Shown one piece after another: positions 46,510 to 57,300 of a stretch of DNA of 64,000 nt (the stretch's first letter is position 1; the number at the start of each line of letters is the position of its first letter). The DNA comes from Zanthoxylum bungeanum (taxonomy: Eukaryota; Streptophyta; Magnoliopsida; Sapindales; Rutaceae). The DNA lies in assembly GCA_019454045.1 (NCBI GenBank), contig SKCR01038870.1, positions 124,001 through 188,000 of the forward strand, read 5' to 3'. The translations under genes and the position numbers were made by a program. The notes beneath the pieces are model-generated. The model was not told where the DNA came from, did not search any database, and saw only the letters and a list, made by a program, of their open reading frames with translations.

Positions 46510-46654
46510 TTAGGCTACAAAAATAAGGGCCACAACGTATCAGGGCCGGAGGTCATCCTTGTTTACCACTATTTTGATATGAAGCGCCTCATTCCCCATT
46601 GGGGCCACAAACCGATGCAAGAACTTGACCCTCTCTCTGGACAGTTCAAGGTAA
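46510..46654 (+). other. Exon-like open frame, unrecognised
   Basis: The plus strand encodes GYKNKGHNVSGPEVILVYHY and on to LDPLSGQFK, then a good donor-like GTAAGA. On the minus strand 46707-46898 also reads protein-like (KDWSSKGLFMVIDNWQND). Neither is recognised. Both may be relics of a Transposase_28-type element gene. Confidence 0.2.
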
Positions 46655-46923
46655 GAAGGAATGTATACATAGCCAGAAGCTTAAAAGGGAAAAAAGGAAA
46701 AACATGTTAGACCCTACGATTGACCAAGAAAGCGTAAACTTCAGACTCAAAAACATGAGCTAGCAAAATACATTGGTACATCGATAGTCGCAGAGGAAAG
46801 ACGACACGATCGACGATGTCATTCTGCCAGTTGTCGATCACCATGAACAGACCCTTGGAAGACCAATCCTTATCCGAGGTAGGCAACCCCGTGAACATAA
46901 TTGTTGACTTTTGGGGTGCAAAG

Positions 46924-47144
46924 TAGAGGTGGGCGTGGTTCGGTTTGGTTCGGTTTTTGCTAAAAATCGAACCAAACCATATTTTACGGTCCGGTTTTTT
47001 TACCTCTCAAACCAAACCATTAAATAACGGTTTGATTCGGATTGAAAATTTTTTAAACTAACAGTTTATGAATTGGTTCGGTTCAGTTTACAGATTATTC
47101 TACTTTAAAAAAAACGGAACCGAAATCGGTTTTGCTCACCCCTA
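46924..47144. mobile_element. hAT-like MITE (GGTTCGGTT family)
   Basis: 221 bp with ends TAGAGGTGGGC / GCTCACCCCTA and an interior of GGTTCGGTT/AACCGAACC words. No matching 8-bp duplication could be seen, so it is older or imprecise. Confidence 0.6.
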
Positions 47145-48353
47145 AAAGAAACGGTTTCATAAGAGAAGAGAGTGCGAGGGTTTGAAATTTGAAACTTTGA
47201 ACTGGTGGAGTTGACAAAAGCAGTCAAATCGGTATTCATAAGACGTGACAGTCAGGCTCCCGAGGAAACAAAGATGCGGCCCAGAAGTCCAACTGTAGAG
47301 TATTAACAATACACTTGGCCATTGAAAATTTGAATTACTCCGGAAAAGGCCGTTTGTTCCCATCATTTTTTTCAAATTAATGCAAACAAAAGGGGGAATA
47401 TTTGGGGAAAATCAAGCATATGGTGAAATGACATGTGGCTAGACGAAGAGACCTCATGACCTTCTATCAGAACCAATGTCTAGGAACTCTTATCAGAACC
47501 AATCTTCAGGACCTATCGTCAAAATATGGCAATAAAGTTGTCATCAAAGTCTGATAACAAGATCTGTCATCATAGTCTGAAGTCAAGATCTCCATCAGAG
47601 TCTGAATTCAAGGCTCACCAATAGAAAGTACATACCAGGGCTAATTCCAACAAAGGCAAGCAAAAGTCACACAAGGAATAGGCTTGAAATATCAGCTCCA
47701 TGATGACATGAATCTCCTTAACAAGGAATCAGACAACCTATTAATTACTTTATGTTCCGTTAAGATGGGCAACCGCCTAAAATAGGGTAGTTCCGAGATT
47801 CTAAGGAATGGGTCAAGTAATGAGAAACATAAATAAAATGTAATTGTTGTCAGTTTTATTTTTCTTGTAATGGAGTATTATAAATAATGAGAGAATCTCA
47901 AAATAAATTATAGACTTTTTGATAATCAAGTTATATTATAACACTTCCTGCGGATATCCGTTTTTTCATTCTTATTCAATTGTTTGTGAAGTTTACAGCG
48001 CAACAAAAAATAAGAAATATATTTGTAAATTAGTCAAAATTTTAGGTCATTTATGTAATGTTCTCTTCGTTTATCCTTCATATATATCAACAACAATAAA
48101 GCATACATTACATGCATGTCCAATAACAATGAAGCAGGAACACATGATGTCAACAAGCGAATCCTGAACCAGAAGTTTGATTTTTCCTGCAGAAAACTCA
48201 AGTCTGCAAATGTGTAAGGAGGCAAGAATACTTACACGTGTCAGCAAAACCCTTAAGCTGCCACTTTTTTTCACACTTAAACTACTGTATAGGGATGTAA
48301 GGATCTAGCATTTCACATATTTGTTCAACCAAAGTCTAGTTGCCCCAATCCAA
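47145..48353. other. Intergenic, possible old LTR fragment
   Basis: No gene. 47440-47910 has reiterated CATCAAAGTCTGA-like words and ends near TATAAATAATGAGAG, resembling an old solo LTR, but no partner or target duplication was found. Confidence 0.4.
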
Positions 48354-51300
48354 TTAAGATGGCACCGTGCAAAGTTGACCATGTCCAGGGTTGTGCTCCA
48401 ATGGGTACATAGTGGCGCCTTTCACAAATTTCTGATGGTCAACTGCAGCCTTTTTTATGCTTGCAATTGATGAAGCCTTCGTACTGACTCGCTTCTTTAT
48501 CAAAGAACAAGTATCGAGTGGGTTCGAAGACCCTGCTCCAACCATCCTAAAGAGCATAAAAAATCATTATATGCATGTCCAAGAATATCGTTCAGAATGA
48601 AAATGGGCGGAAAAGGATAATTTACCTCAACAATTTTCTTGATGCTACTCTTGCAGCTCTAATTGTATTACGATTAGGTACCCATTTCACAACACGGTTA
48701 GGGTCAGCCCGCATTGGGGAATGGATTTTGACAAGCTGCACAAGATAAATGGTAAAAGTTGAGGATAAGACCCTCGTAGATAATTAAAGAATTCCACTTG
48801 TATCACAAAGCGAGAATTAACCAAGATTTGTAACTACATGACTTGTCTAATTCTGACATTTACATTATTGATGTAAAATTCAGTAATAGATTAAAGAGTT
48901 AGAATGCATAAACTGCCCTTAGGATATACTCCCAACTGAACCCAATGATGTTGAGTTCATGTGCCAACCTATGGCATATACTGCAGGAAGAAAGCCTTCA
49001 CTCATGCCCTCTGTCACGGTCCTAGGATCAGACTAGGACGTGCAGTCACTTTACAAAGGAGCTCATGTTTCGGGACATCGGTTTAAGGTCGTTAAGGGTT
49101 ATATGTACCCTTCATATACCCTTGTACTGGTGAGTTTCCATCCGTGAAGCCTTATTCGGAAGTTTGCCTGGAGATTTAGAAATGTGCTCACTTGCCGCTA
49201 GGAGCTGGCCTAGTTGTGCAGCGTTGTGAAGGAGCCTATATTTCGGAATGCCGGATTGAGCTTACTCCAAGCCCTAAGTAACTCTTAGGGGTGGATGTAC
49301 TGGGAAGTTCTCACCCGTGGAGTCCCGTTCGGAAGTTTGGCGGGAGATTTTGAGATACGCTAGCTTGCCGCTAGTCGTTAGCCTAAATCGGTGCATTGTG
49401 AAGGAGCTAACGACCCGGGGTGTCGAATCGAGTGGGACCAAGTTCCAAAGTGAATCTTATGGTCCCTTGTACTGGGAAAATATCAGCCCCAGAGTTGGAT
49501 TCCGAGATTTGTCGGGAGATTTTGGCAGTAGGCCCACTTTTGGGTCTTTTCCGCTAAAGTGGGGGTGTTGTGGAAACCCATCAAGACGAGCTCGTTTAGA
49601 GACGAGATTTTAACCCAAAGTCGCTTATATGGTGGCTTACTGGATGCCCGGAAGAGTTCCTGAAAACTCCTCTTAAGATAGATTTTAGGGGGGGTGTGAC
49701 AACTCAAGCGCCAGGTGTGTATACTGGTGAGACATGTGCAATGTCTTTAAAACCTCCTTAGGGGGGGAAGCCTAGGTGAACCTTGGGAAGGGCCAAGGGG
49801 GCTTCGGTGGTCTTGGGGCTTTAGCCGTGAACCCTCTCGCCCTTAGACAACGTTGGGACAATGATGGATTGTCGAGATTGAGTTGGCGGGAAAATGCCAT
49901 GTTTTATATCCGTTGTGCTATTCGAGTGCCGGGTCCCGGTGTTGAATGGGCCCGCAAGAGTATGCATTGAGATAGCTTGTGAGCTTTCATAAATCAATAA
50001 AATTACGGGTCTGTTCCCTCCCCAACAATGGGAAATTAGGGACGGAGGTTCCGGGTAGGCTGACTTATGCGGGACGCGACCGTGTAAGTGCCGCACGAGC
50101 CCTTTCTAAGTTAAGGAAAAAGTTGGCCCGTGACAGTTGGTATCAGAGCCCTAGGTTGGGCAAGTGAAATGTCTACGGATGTAAGTAGATGTTATAGAGA
50201 TGTTGAGAACATCATAAGGCTAGTGTGAAGCCTCGGTAGAGAAACGGCTCGAGAGGAGGCCGGGAGAGTGCGTGTTGATGCACGTAGAGAGTGAAAATCC
50301 TCAATTGAGACGGATTGATGTGAGACGATATGAGAACACCTAAAAAGTGCTAGTTGTATACGAGGTTGGCTCGGGTGAAGCCAAAATGTTCGGGAGAGAC
50401 CCGAAATGGAGGTGAAACTTGTCTACGAGAGACAAGCAAGTGGTCTGCACGCCATGAAGGTGTAAGACATATTTGGGATGTATAAAAAAAAACATCACGA
50501 GAGTGCCGATGGGATATTGGCAAGAGTATATGCGTTCATGAGAACCCGATGTGGGATTGGTTGAAGTTTTGTGGGGTCCAAAAGAGGATGTGAGACCCTT
50601 TTCCCATGGCATTGAGTGCCAGGATGTGATAGAGAGTCGAGATGTGTAGTCCTCTTGTGTGAGGCAATGTCAAAGACCGAGTGTGAACCCGATGGTTCGT
50701 GTAAGTATTTTGGAAAGGTTTTATCGAGTAAAGCCTTCGCAAGACTATGAGAAATGAGTTGTTTGGATTCCTGTGATTAGGAATGCCATTAGCTTAAAGC
50801 TACGAGTAACGAGTTGTGTGGATTCTCTATAGTGGGAATGCCCTCAACTCAGAGCTACGAGTAACGAGTTGTGTGGATTCCCGTGAGTGGGAATGCCAAC
50901 CAAAGTGTGATGGCTTGAGATAGGCCAAAGTAAAAGTGGGGGAGTGAGCCTGAAATGAGTCAGGTATCTCCAAAGATCTTATAGAATGTGATAACCATTG
51001 TGTTGGTTATGTAATGATTGTGTGGGAGACCAAGGTTGAATTATCTTGGTAACACAACGAGTTGCTCGTAAAGGTAGAGTGCCTTACGAGTTGGAGGTGC
51101 AATGAGTTGCACAAGGGTTGCATGAAAATTACAATTGCGAGAGATGTGAGTGTGGTTCCGGAAGGCCCGAGGTGCTTGCATTTTGGAGAATGCATGTGAC
51201 ATAATGCGACTACGAGTAGTCGAAATGAGAGTGTATGTACGAGTTACACGGGTGATAGGCCAGATATGTGACTTTGGCTTTAAAGTGACTTTGAGAATGG

Positions 51301-54300
51301 TGATTACTTCAAGGAAGTGATCTTATGTCGAACAAAGTTTGGTGAAATGACCCTGTGAGTCAGGGTAGAATTGGCTAGAGTGCCAAAAGTGGGGTGGGAA
51401 CACCCAAGAAAGTAGTACGAGTTGGCTTGGTGCCTAAGAGTACTAAGGTGAGAAGACCAAGAGTGGTCGTGGGAATGATAGAAGTTGGAAACAATTCTAT
51501 CTGCGACAGTTGAGTATCGAGACAATTGAGAAGCTCATGAGAGAGCAAGTGACCCAGAGTTATGTGTGAGAACGAGATAGTTGCTAGTGATATGAGAGCA
51601 ACTACGTGTGTCCAAGAGAGGACTAGTGGGAAATTAGCTCCACCATAAGCTAATTGTGGATCGGATGTGTGTTCATCTTCGGGAAACCTGATGTGCTACG
51701 CCGAGCGCCTTGAAGAACAGGTAGGCAGGGGGCCAAGGTGAAGTGAACAACCGATCTATTCATAATCAAAATGAACAAAAACCCTTTGTTTTTATTAAAA
51801 ACCCATTCACGTTTAAGTGTATGGAGCTTTTTGTAAGAAGTTACTGAATCGGAATTGAAAACTCGCACACAAGAGCGTGTAGAAAGTAGTGACCGAAATC
51901 AGAAACACTCATGCACGAGAGTTTGTATGGAGTTGTGACTGAGACTGGAAACGAAAACAAATACACAATCACGTGTGTGGAGTTGTCCCACACGTAATGA
52001 TGGGGATTCTTAGAAGTTGTACAAATTGTGTGTTGGGTTGATAATCCAACCATGTGCGGGAACTTGTGCCTAGTGACAGAGTTGAGCCATTATGTCAAAA
52101 CAAAGACTCACGTACGGGAGTGTATATGACGTTTTGTGTTTAGATATTGTGTGCCCAATTCTTCATAAAGCTGCATGATGTTACAAACGTGGACATGTAA
52201 TTTCATTCGTTGAGATAAATGACATTGCAATGTCTTCACTGTGTGCGTTACGATGGGGATTCCAAGAAGATGTGACAATGTGTGGAATTGATAATCCTAA
52301 CATGTACGAGAATAAAAGAGTTCCCAAACATGTATGGAGATAATATCAAACCCATATTGTGGTAAGTTACAGAAGTTGGAGATTTCGTCAAAAATGGTAA
52401 ACCTGTGCCTAGTGCCGAAGTTGAGCCATTATATCAGAAACCAAGACTTATGTACGAAAAACGTATATGATGTTGTTGTGTTTGGATATTGTGTGCCCAT
52501 TTCGATATAGCATTGGATAATGTGGCTAACATAGACATGTGATTCCATTCATTGACATATGAATGTGGTTTCAATGTCTTCCTTGTGAGCCCATAACACA
52601 CAGGTCCCAGGATCAAAAGAGATTCGTGACAAATACAACTTGAGTTGCCATCGTTGAGGACGACGATGGATGAAGTGGGGGAGGATGTTACAATCCTAAC
52701 CCTCAAGTCGTGCCATCGTCGCGGACGACAATGGATGAAGTGGGGGAGGATGTTACAATCTTAACCCTCAAGTTATGCCATCGTCGAGGACGACGATGAA
52801 TGAAGTGGGGGAGAGAGTGTCACGGTCCTAGGATCAGACTAGGACGTGCAGTCACTTTACAAAGGAGCTCATGTTTCGGGACATCGGTTTAAGGTCGTTA
52901 AGGGTTATATGTACCCTTCATATACCCTTGTACTGGTGAGTTTCCATCCGTGAGCCTTATTCGGAAGTTTGCCTGGAGATTTAGAAATGTGCTCACTTGC
53001 CGCTAGGAGCTGGCCTAGTTGTGCAGCGTTGTGAAGGAGCCTATATTTCGGAATGCCGGATTGAGCTTACTCCAAGCCCTAAGTAACTCTTAGGGGTGGA
53101 TGTACTGGGAAGTTCTCACCCGTGGAGTCCCGTTCGGAAGTTTGGCGGGAGATTTTGAGATACGCTAGCTTGCCGCTAGTCGTTAGCCTAAATCGGTGCA
53201 TTGTGAAGGAGCTAACGACCCGGGGTGTCGAATCGAGTGGGACCAAGTTCCAAAGTGAATCTTATGGTCCCTTGTACTGGGAAAATATCAGCCCCAGAGT
53301 TGGATTCCGAGATTTGTCGGGAGATTTTGGCAGTAGGCCCACTTTTGGGTCTTTTCCGCTAAAGTGGGGGTGTTGTGGAAACCCATCAAGACGAGCTCGT
53401 TTAGAGACGAGATTTTAACCCAAAGTCGCTTATATGGTGGCTTACTGGATGCCCGGAAAAGCTCCTGAAAACTCCTCTTAAGATAGATTTTAGGGGGGGG
53501 TGTGACAACTTAAGCGCCAGGTGTGTATACTGGTGAGACATGTGCAATGTCTTTAAAACCTCCTTAGGGGGGGAAGCCTAGGTGAACCTTGGGAAGGGCC
53601 AATGGGGCTTCGGTGGTCTTGGGGCTTTAGCCGTGAACCCTCTCGCCCTTAGACAACGTTGGGACAATGATGGATTGTCGAGATTGAGTTGGCGGGAAAA
53701 TGCCATGTTTTATATCCGGTTGTGCTATTCGAGTGCCGGGTCCCGGTGTTGAACGGGCCCGCAAGAGTATGCATTGAGATAGCTTGTGAGCTTTCATAAA
53801 TCAATAAAATTACGGGTCTGTTCCCTCCCCAACAATGGGAAATTAGGGACGGAGGTTCCGGGTAGGCTGACTTATGCGGGACGCGACCGTGTAAGTGCCG
53901 CACGAGCCCTTTCTAAGTTAAGGAAAAAGTTGGCCCGTGACACCCTCCATGCTTTTAAGACTAATACAAAGTTTCTTTTGTGAGAGACGCAAGGAGAGCA
54001 CTTCCAGACTTACGCCTAAGCATTCCATCAACTGGTAGTAAGCCTTCCATGCAAGGGAGTATGACCCTTTCGCGATTCAGAGAAATATCTGGTCCTGAAA
54101 ATATATTATAAAACGACTCAATCAGGTAAACATATAAATTTGAGACTAAAAATTGATGCAATTAATAGTCAAAAGTAAAACAATACCATTCTTTATAGCC
54201 CGGATCCACTGTGAAACCATACATATCTACTGAATCACATATGGAAAGAGCAAATTCGAGAGCCTTGAGCCCAGTTCCCTTTGCCGCTGAACCAAAGGAC

Positions 54301-57300
54301 GCACCTAGCATGAGATATACAGGATTTTTAATTGGAATTTCCTGCATAAGACAAGCCAAATGAAAAAAAGAAAAAGGAAAAAACCACATGGGGAAGCAAA
54401 TAATTTCTCAAAACTTCCAGTGGATAATTTTCACCACAATCAACAAGACAATATTTCATGATTTCATATTTCAGCTTGGAGAGAGTTCTATATTGCAATA
54501 CTCGGAGCCCCTGTTAACTAGGCAATATCTTGATATGTTTGTATTATAACCCATACACAAGGATTCTCGGCATCTCCTTTTATTCACTACTTAAACAAAC
54601 AAAAATCTAAACTTTTGGCTATGAGATACAGTGTTTTAAAATACGTATCGAGGCGCCGCCTCGAGGCGTCGGCGCGTCGAGGCGGCCGCCTTATAAGTAA
54701 ACCACCGATGCGGCCGCCTTTCACCGATGAGGCGGGGCGCCTCATCCCGCTCTCGACGTTTTGGTGCCAAAACGTCGTCGTTTTGGTGCCAAAACGTCGT
54801 CGTTTTGGCATCGTTATTAAAAAAAAAAAGGAACACCTCTGCTTTAGGGTTTGCCTCTTCTGCATCGTCTCTCGGCCTCTTCTGCATCTTCTCTCGGACT
54901 CTTCTGCATCGTCTCTCGTCGTCGTCTCTCTCTCTCTCGGTTCCTGCTTCCGTCTCTCGGCGTCGTCGTCTCTCTCAAGTCTCAACTCGGTTCCAGCTTC
55001 GTTGTCTGCTTTGCGTCATCATCTCTCGAATTGCTTCTCTCGTTTGGATTTTACTTATTTGTTTGATCAATGCGTTTTGTGTTCTACGTTTATAGTTAGA
55101 TACGATGCTGGAAGGAGAAAATGAGGAATTTGTGTGTGCATTGTGTGGATTTTGTTGGTTAGTCTTGGGTTTGTGTAAGTGGGATTAATCATTTACGTTA
55201 TGAATTAAAAAATGGAGGTGGCTCTGAAAAAATTGAAAAGCTTAAAACCCACAGTTCAAATTTTCTATTTTTAATAATCATCCATGCTTATGTGTTTTGA
55301 ATGGTCATACACTATTTAACTAAATGAATTGTCTTAGAATGCAATCTTAACCAATTCATTCCCGTGAATCTGAATTGAAATAATTTTTTGAACATACTAT
55401 GAATTATGAAGAAAGTAATGTATTTTGGATTACTTATCAATAATTTTTTGAACATACTATGAATTATGAAGAAATGAATGTATTTTGGATTATTTTTCCG
55501 ATTTCCGGATCGAGGCGCCCGCCTCACCGCCTCGAGGAGGTCCGCCTCGCGCCTCAATGGCCGGCCGCCTCGAGGCGCCGCCCCGTATTTTTAAATATTG
55601 ATGAGATAAACCAATGACCATTGGAAAACAAGTTTGGCTACTCTCCCACTGCTCTAATGATGTGAATATGAAAACTCCTGCAGCTGTGGAAAAAAAAAAC
55701 ACACGAGAAAGAGGGAGGGAGAAAAAAGTATAATTAAAAAAGGTGAAAGTGTATTTTGAGATTCACAGTTTAGATAGATTAATTTCAGTGAAAAGTAAAA
55801 AAGCCTACTCCCTTTCAGCTTCTGAAATACAAGTTCCCCTCAATAGTCAGAGAAATCCAAGCCTAACAAAAAAGTCATCTCAGATATCTCCTTGATTGAT
55901 ACCATCATCCTGTCAGAATCCCGACGTATGTAAACTTGCAGCCAGACAGATTGTATTCTGGGATCCCCAGGATTCAAACTCAATCAATCTAATAGGTGAG
56001 AAATCAACTTAAAATGTATTAGACAAAAGAATGACAATTTAATACATGTCTTCTCCTGATTATGTCTATCAACTCCATACTTCAGCCGAGCCTAACAACA
56101 TATTCACCTTTCTGAAGCCCATTGTTCATAAAAAATTTGGAATAAAAAATTAAGATTGGAAGGCTGGTTTAAACTTTAAACGATCAAAAGGATTTGTTGA
56201 AAAATATTTCATTATTGAAGACCGCAATTTCGAAAAGATACATTGTAGTTGAGGATTCAACAGAGACTTTACATAAGAATGCCAATTAGGGAACAAAGTA
56301 CAAGGTATACATCACAAAGCTATGGAGAAATGATATGATCTACAGTGTTCAAGAAAAGGAACGGAGATACATGGTCTCACTTCTGACTGGTCTCACTTCT
56401 GACCAATAATAGCGATAAAAGCATGAGTCTCCACATTAAGAACATCATGAAGACTGAATCGTTGTGAACCAGTCCAAGAAGGAAAGGCAAATACAAAAAT
56501 AAAAGTTGGATGCAATGGACGGCAATAAGGTACATGAGCAAGCGTTTCTAACAAATCTGATTAAGAATCCTACTAAAAGAGAGAGAAAAAATATTACAAT
56601 TTACAGGAAATGTTAAAATCAGGATGTGTGTGTGTGTGTAAGATGTCAAAAGAATGCACCCAAAAACAAAAAAAGAAAAGAAAAATAATCGAAAAGGCAT
56701 GATAGTTTTGTACCTATATACATCTGTTGGCAAAAGAAGCACAAGTTTGTGAAGAAAATCAATCATAAACAAAGAAAATACATGAGAACAATGCGCATAC
56801 CCGAATCATCTTGCTCATGATGTCATGAATAGTGGTTTTAACTATCAGGACCTCCTTCCTTGTTTCTGCAGTAAATCTGATATTTAGTGTGCATCTCGTA
56901 ATATGTAATAGGTACATTAACAAGTGGATAGTGCCCATACCATCTAACTCTACAACTTTATCAAGAGCTTTGGAAGACCCCCTGTTAAGAAGACGAAATG
57001 TACTTTTCTTACCCACATATTGAGTATAATTCTGCAATAAAATAAGAAAAATAAGTAACTAAAAGAGAAATTCTCAGTGGGTAAAAAGCTGCAAAATTGC
57101 TGGCTAAATATAACAACATATTAACCTGGATTGGCGCCCCATTCTCTCTAATAACTACATCATAACCATCTATCTCCTTCCCAAACCTCGTTTTCAAGAG
57201 ATCTCCTGAGTTACCAATAACGGCACACCGATCAAACTGCCGGGGAGAATATGGCGGTATCTCTGGGAGTACTAGGGAAAGCTTCTCCATACATAAAGTT

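Larger units (their letters stand above)
49012..53942 (+). mobile_element. Non-autonomous LTR retrotransposon (LARD/TRIM-like) in intron 10 of the sialyltransferase-like gene
   Basis: LTRs 49012-50135 and 52818-53942 begin TGTCACGG and end CCGTGACA, with a perfect 5-bp duplication CCCTC (49007-49011, 53943-53947). An initiator-Met primer site and a polypurine tract are present. The 2.7-kb interior has no gag or pol. By eye the LTRs differ at about eight places in 1,124, so insertion is recent. It is antisense to the host gene. It must use proteins of another element. Confidence 0.93.

Noticed and set aside
49317..49613. 98-codon ORF, identical at 53122-53418
   Set aside because: It lies within both LTRs of a very young element, so identity reflects duplication, not selection.
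50138..50149. Fragment of an initiator-Met tRNA gene
   Set aside because: Position two bases after an LTR shows it is a primer-binding site.
54615..55124. 169-codon ORF across the hAT element
   Set aside because: Composed of CGAGGCG arrays and CTCTCG repeats; crosses the terminal inverted repeat.
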